Of a stretch of DNA of 64,000 bases, positions 32,518 through 43,499 are shown piece by piece. The stretch covers positions 94,639,705 to 94,703,704 of the forward strand of contig NC_071398.1 of the NCBI RefSeq assembly GCF_022682495.2, given 5' to 3'. A program made the translations under genes and the position numbers. The stretch's first letter is position 1. Each line of letters opens with the position of its first letter. The notes under the pieces are model-generated. The model saw only the letters and a list, made by a program, of their open reading frames with translations, ran no database searches and had not been told where the DNA came from. The DNA is from Desmodus rotundus. Its lineage: Eukaryota; Chordata; Mammalia; Chiroptera; Phyllostomidae.

Positions 32518-32785
32518 AACTTTTTACTTGGTGCTTATTTAGTACTTATTATGTGCCAGGAATTGTTGAAAGTCCTTTAATACACAGTCACTTAAGCCTA
32601 CCAGGTAGAAGGAAGTAGGCTACTGTTACTGTTTTTGACGTTTCGCCCATGAAGAAACGGAGACACAGAGAGAATAGGCAACTTGCCCTAAATCATACAG
32701 CTGTTGAGTGGTGGAGCTGGGTTCCAAAGCTGGAGATTTACGGCTCCAGAACCCATATTAGTAACTGCTACGCTACCTGCTTAAG
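32518..32785 (-). mobile_element. Near full-length MIR, minus strand
   Basis: Reading the plus strand: TACTTATTATGTGCCAGGAA (32542-32561), CCCATGAAGAAACGGAGACA (32646-32665), GAATAGGCAACTTGCCCTAA near 32673-32692, CATACAGCTGTTGAGTGGTG near 32694-32713 and AGTAACTGCTACGCTACCTG near 32759-32778. This is the reverse MIR consensus from its 3' end to its tRNA-like head. Confidence 0.85.
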
Positions 32786-32827
32786 GGGTACAAGGCATGT
32801 CTATAAAACTCTAGTGAAAGATATCTT

Positions 32828-33014
32828 TTTAAAAAGATTCTATTTATTTTTATTTTTAGAAATGGAGGGGGGAGGGTAGGAGAAAGAGAGAGAAACATTG
32901 ATATGTGAGAGAAAGAGGGATCGGTTGCCTCTTGCATGGCCCCTCCTGGGGACCTGGCCTGCAATCCAGGCCTGTGCCCTGAGCAAGAATCAAACCAGCA
33001 ACCACTCAGAGCTT
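32828..33014 (-). mobile_element. VES-type bat SINE, truncated head
   Basis: The reversed tail AAAAAGATTCTATTTATTTT and GAGAGAAACATTGATATGTG lead into CCTCCTGGGGACCTGGCC near 32943-32960 and CAAGAATCAAACCAGCAACC. The tRNA-like first 30 bases or so are missing. Flanks tagtgaaagatatctt (32812-32827) and tagtggaagatatctt (33015-33030) form a 16-bp TSD with one difference, so the truncation was present at insertion. Confidence 0.9.
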
Positions 33015-33030
33015 TAGTGGAAGATATCTT

Positions 33031-35149
33031 GAAGTTACAGAATATTCAAGAAGCACGGCACAAGAACAAGAAAAACGATGTCAATCCAGGGGAGTGCAAG
33101 CCACCTCAGGCAGCAGACTAATCCACGCAGGTCAGCACAGATGGGTGTTACCATGAAGGGCACACGCACTGCCTGCATCGTCACCTAGAGGAAGACATTC
33201 CACAATTGGGAAATAGAAAGCCATTAAGAGCCACCTAGAAAAAAAATCATGCATTTGTTGGAGACAAATCAAATTACTAAGAAACATAGTAAACACTATA
33301 ATGAAGGATTTTCCTCAGTTATATTTAAGGGGGTGTTAGATATACCCTTCTTGGCATGAGAGCTGCAGACAGGAATGCGAGAAAGGAAATGAGCAAATAT
33401 CAAGTATTGCAATGAGGCGTCATTGAACTAGTGTCACAATGGTCACGAAGGGAGGGGTTTTGAAGACACATCATTACTCCTTCAAAATCATTTATATGTT
33501 AACAAAAGGAGGAGCTGTAACCAGTGAAGATCTGAATAGAGTTCCATTACTACTCAATCGTTTTGTTTTTTACATACGTCATTACGTCCTATTCACTCAT
33601 CGTTTCTGCTTTCTCTTCAATGTATCATTGCTGCATCAATGTATACAGCAACGATACACAGTGTCACAAGACAGGAACCCCGTCTAAACCAGGCATGCCC
33701 AGAGGAGGCACCCTGACCAACATGCCCGGATTGGGGAATCCTACCATACATTGTTATCAACTTGGTAGAAGCAACCACAGTCACAGAGATTACTTCAAGA
33801 AGCCGGCTCTAGGGGGTCATCACTTCAAAATCAGTGCTTTGAGCATAGCAGAGACTCAAAATTGTAGATATTATTAAATAAATTAAATTCTACTATTTCA
33901 GCAACAGAAAATGTCACAGCTGTCTTTATAGTTCTCACTGAGGATAGCAATACCCAAATGCCCGTGTTAGCAATTAAGGTAATCAATGAAAGGAGCTGCT
34001 TGCCTTATGAGACACAGGTTTGATATAATCAATAAAATGATCCCATGAAATGCAGCATTTCTAATCTATTCAATTACTTAGTAGATTACTTGAACAATTA
34101 TGTAGTCTTAACTAAAAATTCTGTTTTGCACATAGGAACTACGAATATTTTATTACTATTGATTTATTTTTAGGAAAAATACAAAATTAAAAATTAGATT
34201 ATATCTGCAAGTGGAAATTAATTAATAATATAAATGTATTTAATCATCTACAACCAAATTTAAGACACTTTGGGATATGCAGAACATTTAACCATATCTT
34301 CAAATAACTCCTTTGTCGATGGCAAATGAGTTGCTAATAAAAATCACCTTTAAGCTTTTCTAATTTTTAATAAATTCATAGACTTAAAACTTTAGCAATG
34401 CAACATAGTGTGATAGCATTTACTCTCTTGCTCATTCCAAAGATTATGTAAATCAATAAAATTATAAAAACAACAAATATTTTATTATTATTAAAGTCCA
34501 CTAAGATAACACATCATCATCCTCACATACATTTTCAATAAAGATAACTAAAAAGTAACAATAATGCTGAATTAGGTGCTATTACAACTAGGACCTCAGG
34601 GACATTGCATCCAGATTAAACTGCTTCAACTAAAACTGTTATGGCATAAAATCTTCCTGAGGATACAAATGTATTTCATCGGTTCTTTCACTCACTTGTT
34701 CAACAAATAATTACTGAGTTCCTATAAAATGGTATAATGTATGTTGTACTACCTACCAACTTTTGATAACTTTTAGTATATTAATGTATTGTATTTTTAT
34801 TCATATAGTCTATTATAAATGCAGTTAAACATTGTTGGGTACATTTAATGAATTCAATAATGGAACTCTTGAAAAAATCTCATATCGTTTTCTCAAAATG
34901 GTTTCCCTGGAACCAATTTTTATTTGTAGAAAATGTGCATTTAATAATGGGGGAGAATGGACCACATCAACAACTAACTCCCAAACGTTTCAAATGAAAA
35001 AAACACTGTCCTGTACGTGAATCTTTTCTGTGTGAGATTCCTTTTTCAAAATTCAAAATAGTTTTAATATTGAAAGAATAAACAGGCTAGAAACAGCACT
35101 CATTGAGACTTTGGAATAGTTCCATCGTAGAATTAAGCTGGAGGCGCTA
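33031..35149. other. No gene recognised; AT-rich
   Basis: Mostly very AT-rich DNA from 33880 on. Frames at 33439-33687 and 33563-33877 overlap in different frames and have no domain. A short L2-like reversed end (CTTGTTCAACAAATAATTAC near 34696-34715) is possible. Confidence 0.5.
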
Positions 35150-35365
35150 AGCGGCCTTGCTTTGCCTTCCACCTGCAGAGCCTCTTCCACGGGAGGGTCT
35201 GTGCACTGTGTGCTTTCCGCCAGGAATGCCTCTCCCTGAGCGCGTCTCTGGCTTTGTTCCTAACTGCACTGAGGTCTCTGCTCAAGTAGCACTTTCCCCG
35301 GCAGCCCTCTCCTCCGCCCCTCTCCTCTCTTCCCCTGCTGCATCAGACGCTGCGTGGATCTGCTT
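35150..35365 (+). mobile_element. Possible L2 LINE fragment
   Basis: CCACCTGCAGAGCCTCTTCC near 35170-35189, CGCCAGGAATGCCTCTCCCT near 35219-35238 and TGCTCAAGTAGCACTTTCCC near 35279-35298 fit the L2 order (gcctggaatgctctt, caaatgtcacctcc). Highly diverged. Confidence 0.4.
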
Positions 35366-35384
35366 TGAACCACCGAGCTTGAAA

Positions 35385-35385
<1 letters not shown>

Positions 35386-35420
<35 letters not shown>
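35386..35420 (+). repeat. (CA)n microsatellite
   Basis: Uninterrupted CA dinucleotide run of about 17 units. It accounts for the His/Thr run at the end of one frame and the Cys/Val run in the antisense frame. Confidence 0.97.
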
Positions 35421-35421
<1 letters not shown>

Positions 35422-35689
35422 TGCGTGCATAATGGGCTTCGCATTAAGATGTGCCCATAACAAGGGTCCTGAAGTCAATTGCAGCATTACTCATCTTTAT
35501 ATATCAATAAAGACTTTATTTCCAGACATAATGAAATCTACTGGTTTGGAAATTGTTTCACCTTGATATTTTATTTTAAAAATCTCTTGGAGAGAGATGT
35601 GCTGAGACACGTCTTGATGACACGTGCTGAGTAAATTTGAAAGTCAAGTACGTGAATTTGAGAGCTAGTCCCTCTCAGGCTCTATAAAC
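35421..35689. other. No gene recognised
   Basis: Single-copy-looking AT-rich DNA. Confidence 0.45.
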
Positions 35690-35785
35690 GTGGCTTTGGA
35701 AATTAGACAGGAAAACTTGGCTTCAGTTCTCAGGTCTGCGACTGACTAGCTATGTGAGCGTAGCCACTGAAACTACTCTCATTAA
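35690..35785 (+). mobile_element. MIR fragment
   Basis: ACTTGGCTTCAGTTCTCAGG near 35715-35734 then TCTGCGACTGACTAGCTATG near 35735-35754 and TGAGCGTAGCCACTGAAACT match the MIR segment tgggttcaaatcc, ctgccacttactagctgtgtg. Confidence 0.6.
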
Positions 35786-35899
35786 AAGCACCTAAACCTT
35801 TCTTTGGTTTTGATCTAATACACACATTCTAGTTCTTGGTGTTGGACCACTCCAAATCATTTGATGCAGATGACAGCTCTTTTTATTTTCAGAAACTTT

Positions 35900-36400
35900 T
35901 TTTACACATTTGGTTGCTCCGTGTCAGTCACCCTTGCAGACTCTTCCTTTCTCTGTCTTTCAAACACTGATGGTCCTCAGAGTTCTGAAGGAAGCACTCT
36001 TCTCTCCTCACTCCACACTCTTCCCTGTGCTATCATTCTCTCCCACGCTCACACTCCAGTGTAGCTTACAGCTAAGCTGCCTCTTACGGTTCAGATGCAG
36101 GTGTAGCACTGTCTACTCAGCACCAGCATATAAATTTCCCAGACAATTCAAATGGGCCACGCCCGAACAGGAGCTTGGCACTTCCTTCACACCGCGCCTG
36201 GATTCTCGAGCTCCCTGTGCCACTGGAGGCAGCAGGATCGATGTAGCCACTCATTTCATAAACCTGTGTCGTCCTCTACTTGACTCTCACCTGCACCCTG
36301 CCCTTCTGTGATGTCGCCAGATCTTGTCATAGCTACCTCCACTGTGTCTCAAAGCTGTCCATGTCCCTTCATCTCCACTGTCATTACCCCCGTTCAAGGG
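35900..36400 (+). mobile_element. L2 LINE fragment
   Basis: CCCTTCATCTCCACTGTCATTACC (36364-36387) with the CTTGTCATAGCTACCTCC run before it fits the L2 stretch tctccatctccactgccaccaccc. The two overlapping plus-strand frames (67 and 133 residues) share this C/T-rich text in different frames, so neither is a gene. Confidence 0.5.
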
Positions 36401-36915
36401 GAAAAAAGCCACTTCTGATCAGGATTACCTCTAGAAAACAGAAGCTTAAACCTATAGCACTGCTACTGCGGGAAATAGCTTGTGAGCAACTTCAAGTATT
36501 CGAAATAAGTTAATGTTTTACTCTAGTGATTTCTGACTCTCGGGGAAGATGAAGGTCATGCCCTCAAAGGCCTTTCTTGGGAGTCAGGGACGATGGGTTT
36601 TGATAATTTTGGTTCACTAAGTAACGCTTAGCAAAAAATAAAGGCAATTACACTCAGCAGCAATGGCTGTGATAGCCAAGTGACCGCGTACAAGCCCAGA
36701 AAAAAATCTAGACAATCTGATTCTGCTTGGTCCAAAGGTGGTTAAATTGAAATGTGAGAAGTTAAGATTTAGTACGAGATTTAGGACTAACCATATTTAT
36801 AATGAAATGTTAATACTAGTTCATTCTTCTGTCTCTTCATGTTCATAAAAATGTAATGCCTATGCCTCCTGTGACTGACCTGAAAGCATCAAAATGTCAA
36901 AATAACAATTATGCA
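36401..36915. other. No gene recognised
   Basis: Single-copy-looking DNA with one 77-residue frame at its left edge and no domain. Confidence 0.45.
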
Positions 36916-37118
36916 GCCCTGGCTGGTGTGGCTCAGCGGATTGAGCGCCGGCCTGTGTACCAAAGGGTCACCAGTTTGATTCCCAGTCAGGGCACATGCC
37001 TGGGTTGCGAACCAGGTCCCTAGCAGGGGGCATATGAGAGGCAACCACACATTGATGTTTCTTTCTCTTTTTCTCTTCCTTCCTGTCTCTCTGAAAGTAA
37101 ATAAATAAAATCTTAAAA
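36916..37118 (+). mobile_element. VES-type bat SINE, full-length-looking
   Basis: Head gccctggctggtgtggctc (36916-36934), then AGCGGATTGAGCGCCGGCCT, a B-box-like CCAGTTTGATTCCCAGTC near 36971-36988, GGGCACATGCCTGGGTTGCG, AACCACACATTGATGTTTCT near 37042-37061 and an A/T-rich tail. Flanks ataacaattatgca before and ataacaattacaca after fit a TSD with two differences. One of the best copies for a family consensus. Confidence 0.95.
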
Positions 37119-37274
37119 ATAATAATTTATAAAAATATATAACAATTACACAAATACCCTGCTTTGTAGAAAGTTATGTTTTAGAAAGTTACTATCCAAG
37201 TAGCTACTTAAATAGTTATTTCTCGGGGGCGGGGAATGGAGGGAAAAAATAAATAGTTATTCCTCTTAAACTTA

Positions 37275-38076
37275 ATGATAATAAAAAGACAACCAAATTA
37301 AAAATAGACGAAGGATCTGAATAGACACTCTCCAAATGGCCAGGAAGTCGGTGAAAATGTGTTGAACATCGTTAGGGTTAGAGAAATGCAAATCAAAACC
37401 AACGATGAGATGCCACTTCTTACTCAGTAGGGTGTCTCTCTTCAAAAAAGTGGACAATAACAAACGTTGGTGAGGATGCGGAGAAACTGCAACCTTCACG
37501 CATTGCTGGTGGGGATGTTAAGTGGTGCAGCTGCTTTGGAAAACAGTTTGGCAGCTCATCAAAACATTACCAGGGAACCAGCAACCCCACTTGTAGGTAT
37601 AGGAGAGAAATGAAAACATGTGTCTATATTAAAAAAACGTGTACCCGAATGTTCAGAGCAGCATTTTTCAAAATAGCCAAAAAGTGGAGACATTTTATAT
37701 GCATCAAATGATGAGTGGAGAAATAAAAGGTGGCATATCCATGTAATAGAACATCATTTAGGCTTAAAACAGAATGGGCAACTCGTACATGCTACACCAT
37801 GCATGAACCTTGAAAACACTCCGCTAAGAGAGAAGCCAGACAGAAAAGGCCACATAGGGTATGATTCCATTCGTAGGAAATGCACAGAATGCACAAATCT
37901 ATAGAAACAGAAAGTAGATTTCTGGTGGCCAGGGGCTCGGTGGGGCTTGGCAGAGGGAAGAAATAGGGAATGACTATGGGTGGATAAAGGTTTTTTGGTG
38001 GAGAGGGAAGAGAAGCGGTCTAAAATCAGATTGGGTGGTGATTGCACAACCCTGTGAATATTTAAAAATACATGGA
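37275..38076 (+). mobile_element. L1 ORF2 end and 3' UTR, first part
   Basis: CTCCAAATGGCCAGGAAGTC near 37330-37349, GAAATGCAAATCAAAACCAA near 37383-37402, TGGTGAGGATGCGGAGAAAC near 37468-37487, CATTGCTGGTGGGGATGTTA near 37501-37520 and ATGAACCTTGAAAACACTCC near 37802-37821 are conserved landmarks of L1 ORF2's 3' part. A non-coding end follows. Many stops and frameshifts; old L1MA-like age. Split by a SINE at 38077. Confidence 0.88.
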
Positions 38077-38335
38077 GCCCTGGCCAGTGTGGCTCAGTTG
38101 GTTGGAGTGTTGGTCTGAAGGGTTGTAAGTTCGATTCCTGGTCAGGGCACCTACCTAGGTTGTGCGTTCAGTCCTTGATCCCCAGTCTCCAATCTGGGCG
38201 TGTACAATCCCCTGTCTGGGAAGGTATGGAGGCAACCAATAGATGTTTCTCTCTCACATCGATGTTTGTCTCTCTCCCTTCTTCTCTCTAAAACCAATGA
38301 AAAAAAATGTTCTCAGATGGGGATAATAATAATAA
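38077..38335 (+). mobile_element. VES-type bat SINE variant inside L1
   Basis: Head gccctggccagtgtggctc, then AGTTGGTTGGAGTGTTGGTC, GTAAGTTCGATTCCTGGTCA near 38126-38145, and a longer middle with CCTTGATCCCCAGTCTCCAA near 38173-38192, then GAGGCAACCAATAGATGTTT near 38229-38248. The middle is expanded relative to the copy at 36916. The tail boundary is imprecise. Confidence 0.85.
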
Positions 38336-38440
38336 GTAGAAATAAATGAAAACACATTGAACTGTACACTTTAAATGGATGAATTGTATGGTATGTTAAT
38401 TATATTTTAATAAATCTCAATTTCTTTAAAAAGAAGAAAG
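38336..38440 (+). mobile_element. L1 3' end, second part
   Basis: ACACATTGAACTGTACACTT (38351-38370), AAATGGATGAATTGTATGGT (38372-38391) and a TAATAAATCTCAAT end are the L1MA-type 3' terminus, completing the element interrupted by the SINE. Confidence 0.85.
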
Positions 38441-39587
38441 AAACGGTCACTACACAAACCTGTTTGTCAATAGTGCAGGTCAGAAATGCATTCGACTGCA
38501 ACAGTCAAAACTCAACTGAGAGCAACTTAAGGCAAAAGGCATTCGCTTTTCTCACAAAATAAGAAGTCCAGAGGCAGGTGATTACTGTTGTTCCTGCTAC
38601 TCCACACCTTCCTGGATCCAGGCCTTTGGTCCAGGTGCATCCATGAATCCTGGTGTTTGACAACTGATGATTGCAAGATGGACACTGCAGCTCCAAACCC
38701 CGTGACCAGAGCTGGAAGAATGGGAGAACGATCATACCAGTCACTTAGTCCCCTGTAACCAAGAAAGCAAAGCTAGCCGACTTCCACTGACACCTCATCA
38801 GCCAGAGTGACCTCACACAACCACCCGAGCTGCATGGGTGCCTTATAAAGTTAGTGATTTTAACATGTCATTGCCTAACAAAATAAGAGTTCTGTAGGCA
38901 AAGAAGAAGAAGGGAAAGGATATTAGGTAGAGAAATAATGTCTGCTACAACATCTCTCTCTATGCATGTACCTTGAAAACACTACTAACACCGAATTATA
39001 TTAACAATCTTAATTTTTAAAAAACACAAAAATTACATTAAGGCCCTGGTTGGTATGTGATGTAAGCAAATCACACCTTCTTTCCTCTTTACTCATCCCT
39101 TTCTGGGTCATTGAGATGGATTTCTTGCCACTGAAGGTACTTCTTGGATGCTTCACTTGCTAGGCTCCAGAAATCCCAGGTTTAAATGTATGTTGACAAA
39201 AGAAAAAACACAAACAAAAAATATCCTGACCACCTACGAAATGATCTCTGATTTTATAAGGAGGAAGGAAATGATTTCTCTTCCCATAATCTGCTTGCCT
39301 CACACCTTCGACCTCTCGCCACCCAACATACCAACACAAACATAGAACAATCCTTTTGGGTTTTGTCTCCAAAGAGTCACCTTCAGTCTCTCTGAGGGCT
39401 GTTCTCTTTACCTGCTCCATTTTCTCACAGCTACATTCCAATGCTTCAGCCACATGAAATAATTCTAATCTGATAGAAAAAGCCAAATATGGCGGGGTTG
39501 TGGGCTATGATCAGGCAGAGAGGTCTCTCAGAAACCATTCTGTTTCAGATTTCCATGGTTTCCACCAGCCCATCTGGAAGTTTACCC
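38441..39587. other. No gene recognised
   Basis: The stretch 38500-38760 (AAGAAGTCCAGAGGCAGGTG near 38560-38579, GATTGCAAGATGGACACTGC near 38669-38688) resembles a widespread old mammalian repeat that I cannot name. The rest is single-copy-looking, including a 108-residue minus frame at 39160-39486 with no domain. Confidence 0.45.
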
Positions 39588-39775
39588 TTTATTGAGGAAA
39601 TACCGTGGGCCAGACATCATGATACCTAGGATAAATTACTGCTGTTGCTCACTTTACCCTTTGGGGTCAATATGCTATACCCGAGGTAGTTGAGTAACTT
39701 TCCCAAATTCACACAACTAGTCAGCTGCGGTCTTGAAATTTGAAACCAGGCCCGTCTTAACTTTAAAAACCACAT
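39588..39775 (-). mobile_element. MIR, minus strand
   Basis: TTATTGAGGAAATACCGTGG near 39591-39610, GCCAGACATCATGATACCTA, then GTAGTTGAGTAACTTTCCCA near 39686-39705 and CACACAACTAGTCAGCTGCG near 39710-39729 give the reverse MIR order. Confidence 0.7.
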
Positions 39776-39790
39776 TTATAGTGCCCGAGT

Positions 39791-40562
39791 GTTGGGAGCT
39801 GTCCCACCTGGTTTCTGTAAACTGTGGGACTGTAGCCTTTTGTCCCAGGGCTAGAGCTGAGTGAAAAGGCCTCAGGGACATGAGCCACTAAAGAGACAGA
39901 ACATTTCCTCCTGGCAGGAGTGCAGCCCCTGCCTCCCTCACTTCCCCCTGCTTGGCCCGGGCAGATGATGGGTTAGCCAATCATGGGTAAGATCCCTCAA
40001 AGGTGGAGGGACAACCTAAGTCAGGCACTGTTGTGATGGGCCATCAGGGAAGGACTTAGGGGTCTTCAGAGAAGGGGCAGGAAGACCCTCACCCCTCGGC
40101 TTTGTCATAGCATAAGTCCTCAGTCTTTCTGTAAAAGTCTCCTCGTCTCTTGGCTGCTTGGCTCTCCCTGCCTGACTCAGGTCAGAAACTATGCCAAGAA
40201 GCAGCTGCGACCTTTTACTGGAACATACAGCTCCTGGGGGCAAATCTGGCCAGAGGAAGAATATACATTATTTCCTCTGAGGTTTGCTCTGCCCTGTTGC
40301 TCTGAAACAGACACCTGAGCTAAAGCCAACTCTGACCAGAGACAATCCCTGTGTTTCTTCAACTATTATCTGTAAGTAAGTGATTTCAGTAACATTTTGA
40401 GCACTGGTTGGTGAGCTTTATGTGCATACTATGTATCTCTAAGCTGAACCCAACAAAAACACAGGGAAGAAGGTATTCAGTACCTTTCTCCTTTGAGGGA
40501 CTGGTCACCTTTCCTCCCCAAGCAAATCACACGTTGAGCATTTTTATTCCTCATCTGCAACA
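39791..40562 (+). mobile_element. ERV LTR, copy B
   Basis: Begins TGTTGGGAGCTGTCCCACCT and runs parallel to copy A (minus strand, 9836-10617). Shared blocks are CCCTGCTTGGCCC (39947-39959), AGCCAATCATGGGTAAGATC (39975-39994), CCATCAGGGAAGGACTTAGG (40042-40061), the CGGCTTTGTCATAGCATAAG block (40098-40117), TCTCCTTTGAGGGACTGGTC near 40487-40506 and the TTTCCTCCCCAAGCAAATCA block. It probably ends near CATCTGCAACA (40552-40562). The 75-residue antisense frame at 40016-40243 is a shadow. No coding ERV sequence adjoins it. Confidence 0.6.
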
Positions 40563-40884
40563 ACCAGGGGAGTTCTGAGGGCACAGCCCCCCCATCACCT
40601 GAGCGGGACCACCTCATTGTACTTGACTTTCAAATTCACTCAGCAAATGTCATCAGACCTCTAAGAGACTTTTAATAATAGATGTCATTATGTATGGAAA
40701 TAAAATCTTTACTAATGTGTAAGGGTGAGTAATGCTGCAATTGACTTCAGGATCCTTGTTATGGGGACGTCTTAATGCTGAGTCCATTACACATGCATTT
40801 CCTTCTGTTATTTGAAACACCAGGGCCCAAAGCACATCCACATAAACCCTTTCATAAAATTAAGAGCAGGGAAAACTTACCAGT
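40563..40884. other. No gene recognised
   Basis: Short stretch between the LTR and the L1 remnant, no feature seen. Confidence 0.45.
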
Positions 40885-41375
40885 TTGTTTTATGAGGTCA
40901 GCATAACTCTGATACCAAAACCCGAAAGCATATTTAAAAAGAAAGAATATTACAGAACAACGTTTTTCATAAACACAGATTCAAAAATCCTCACAAAATG
41001 GTAGCCAGTTGAATCCAACCACACAGGACCAGGGTAACCTACCACGAGCAAGTGACATTTGTCTTAGAAATGCAAAGTTCAGTCAACATGAAAAAATTGA
41101 TCAGTGGAATTCGCCACATTTACAAAGTAGGAGAGGAAAAAGTCATCTCAGTAGAATGCAGGGGAAAAGTTGACAAAATTCAATACTCATTCCTGCTAAA
41201 AACTGTAAAACCTAGAAATCAGAAATAATTATCTCAGTGTGACAAAGGACAACGGCTAAAATACAATGTGAATATATTAAAAGATTTCTTCATAAGATCA
41301 GGAATAAGACAATGATATCTGCTCTCATCACTTCGATTCAACATGTACTGGAAATTCTAGACAGCACCATAAAAT
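40885..41375 (+). pseudogene. L1 ORF2 remnant (reverse transcriptase region)
   Basis: GAGGTCAGCATAACTCTGAT near 40894-40913, ACCAAAACCCGAAAGCATAT near 40915-40934, AAAATTCAATACTCATTCCT near 41175-41194 and TCAACATGTACTGGAAATTC near 41338-41357 are landmarks of the L1 reverse-transcriptase region (IRYNP, KPNKKI, LEVLA blocks at DNA level). Fragmented by stops and short deletions. Confidence 0.75.
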
Positions 41376-42929
41376 GTCTTCATTACATGTTTAAAGAGGA
41401 GTTGCGGTGTTTGCATTGATACGCACTTTGCCCTGTTATTCTGATGTTATACAGTCTTGAATCTGTCAGTTCATCCATCCGATTGACAAAATTATGGGCT
41501 AAGGAAGCTACTGCACTAAAACAAGTTTCAATGGATGACATAGTATTATCTTAGAACCACTCATCATGTATGTTTATACAGCAGGAGGAGTAAAAATAAT
41601 GCCTCCAAGAATAGACTGACTTCACTGCATCAGCGTAATTTGCCTGCACTTGTCCCTTCATCGCCACCAAGCACGTTCCCATCGTCACCTTCTGGGAGCG
41701 GGACAAAATAACATGTGTTCAACTCTCCTTCTGTTTCTCCTTCTCAACTTTTTTCAAGATTCAAATCTCCATCTTACTTAAAAGGAATCGTTCATTCATC
41801 AAAAATGGCCTTTTCTTCCACTGTAAATTGTCTGCATTCTGAAACAAATTTTCTATTGTGTGCTGTTTGTTGTGGCTATAAAGTTGATGGCGCAGCATGC
41901 AAACTCTATACATTACTGCATTCAAAGCAACAGTTTGTTAACAATCACGTTAGCTATTTGGTGATCAGGAAGATGTTTTAAGAATTTTACATCCTAATAT
42001 GACAGTTGTGTGTGTGTGTGTGTGTGAACAATGTCTCAAAATATGTTACACACAGATAAAGAGAGAGATGACAGAGAGGAAGGTAGAGAGAGAGACAGAC
42101 GGAGACATCCTGGCCAGATAGTGGGCACCACTGCTGGACTGGCAAGTCCTTGGACCTTGAGCAAGCAGAAGACGCCTGGCCCCCTGAGGATGCCTGCTAA
42201 CACTAAGGTGAATTTCAAGAGCCTCTCTGCCCCAACTTCTTGGGCCCCCAACAGGAACTCCCCTCTTTGCTGAGATTACATTGCGCCCGGTGATTCTGAT
42301 CTGCTTCAGTGCTTTAGCGCGGCGCGAAGGGTATCCCTCCCTACCCGCAGTTGAAACGGTCCCTGCTGTTCCTGTCAGCTGCGTGTGTGTCCTGCAGTTC
42401 ATCAACCAGCCTGGAGGGCTTTCTTCAGAATCCTCATTGTAGCGACACTCTACGTGATCAGGCCTATTGCTGTCCCTGTTACAAAAGGAAGTCATTGCTG
42501 GGGCAACTAACCACCACGGGCCTCTCTGGCCATAATGTCTGCTCCCCTTTTCCCTGCACCAGCAGATATGCATACAGTAGCTGCCATGGACTCTGCATGC
42601 AGGCAGCAAGCAGGTTCATGCCCCTCGTTTCTTTGTGACCTGCAAATAACCCCTCCACCTGAAAGAACTCCTCCTCCCCAACAACACTCGCCACAAACTG
42701 CCAGTTCCTTACTGAGGTGAAAGTAGTTTGACCAGGAGAGTTTGGCAGCTGATCTGCTGATCAATCCTGCCCTCCTAGGTGTGGCCCCCCTAGGCCACCT
42801 TCTGTGGTACCCAGAAGGACAGACAGGTTTCCCCAGGTACCTGAAGGCAGAGCATTCCTAAGAAACCTTCTGTAAGCTGAAATGGCATAATGTGAAGAAA
42901 CACTTGCCATTAATTTACATAGAAAAATA
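41376..42929. other. Unclassified; simple repeats plus a GC-rich block
   Basis: A (TG)n microsatellite lies at 42007-42026 and a GA-rich patch at 42058-42106. The block 42110-42760 is GC-rich with a 187-residue minus frame (42046-42609) and several overlapping plus frames. None has a domain, and I could not tell whether it is a solo LTR or single-copy DNA. The 88-residue frame at 41715-41981 shows no domain. Confidence 0.4.
42007..42026 (+). repeat. (TG)n microsatellite
   Basis: Ten uninterrupted TG units, followed by AACAATG. Confidence 0.95.
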
Positions 42930-43105
42930 TTTGAATCCTGACTGGCAAACAGAAAGGTCACCAGTTTGATTCCTGGTCAGGGTACATGCCTAGGTTGCGG
43001 GTTTGGTCACCAGGCAGGGCACTTACAAGAGGCAACCAATCGAGGTTTCTCTCTCACGTCAATGTTTCTTTCCCTCCCTTCCCTCTTTCTAGACATTAAA
43101 ATTAT
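42930..43105 (+). mobile_element. VES-type bat SINE fragment
   Basis: AATCCTGACTGGCAAACAGA is a collapsed head. It leads to GTCACCAGTTTGATTCCTGG near 42958-42977, TCAGGGTACATGCCTAGGTT, GAGGCAACCAATCGAGGTTT near 43030-43049 and CCCTTCCCTCTTTC. A (TA)n run at 43106-43118 follows. The A-box part of the tRNA-like head is deleted. Confidence 0.8.
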
Positions 43106-43135
43106 ATATATATATATTTGAGTGTTCCCAGAGCC

Positions 43136-43205
43136 AAAAAATATAACCCACTGAATTCATACCACATACACAAAGCTGACACCCTTACCAGCCCTGTTGG
43201 GTTTT
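43136..43205 (+). repeat. Direct repeat unit 1 (shared with mariner interior)
   Basis: The block from AAAAATATAACCCACTGAAT to TTCCTGATGAC contains GCTGACACCCTTACCAGC and GTTGGGTTTTCC. A second copy sits inside the mariner at 43762-43842 in the same direction. The origin is unknown to me. Confidence 0.8.
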
Positions 43206-43344
43206 CCTGATGACTGCTAACAGGTGCACAAAACAAATGGAGATAAAGCACAGAGGCTCACAGACATAGTTCAGAGCTCCGGCGACCTTGAACTGAGATG
43301 ATGAGCGTAGTTCCTGGGGGAGGACCTTGGTGGGGCCATTTTTG

Positions 43345-43392
43345 GACTTAGGTATGTCCTCCCCAAATTCATACTTTGAAGTCTTTGAATGT
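43345..43392 (+). mobile_element. MLT1-like LTR, left part (before mariner)
   Basis: TTAGGTATGTCCTCCCCAAATTCATAC (43349-43375) followed by TTTGAAGTCTTTGAATGTG matches the first 40-50 bases of MLT1-type LTRs (gtcccccaaaattcatatgttgaa, ..aatgtga). The LTR resumes at 44228 after the mariner. Confidence 0.6.
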
Positions 43393-43499
43393 GAGGTCTG
43401 TCCAGAAAGTATCCAGCCATGTAATATGAAAAATAGAGTCATTTACTGAAGATGATACAAGACACATTGTACATAGGACAATGACACGTCAGTCCCCTT

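Noticed and set aside
35157..35432. 91-residue frame ending in a His/Thr repeat
   Set aside because: The repeat is a CA microsatellite and the rest resembles an L2 fragment.
35910..36311. 133-residue plus-strand frame
   Set aside because: The C/T-rich L2-like DNA is open in two overlapping frames with no domain and no start context.
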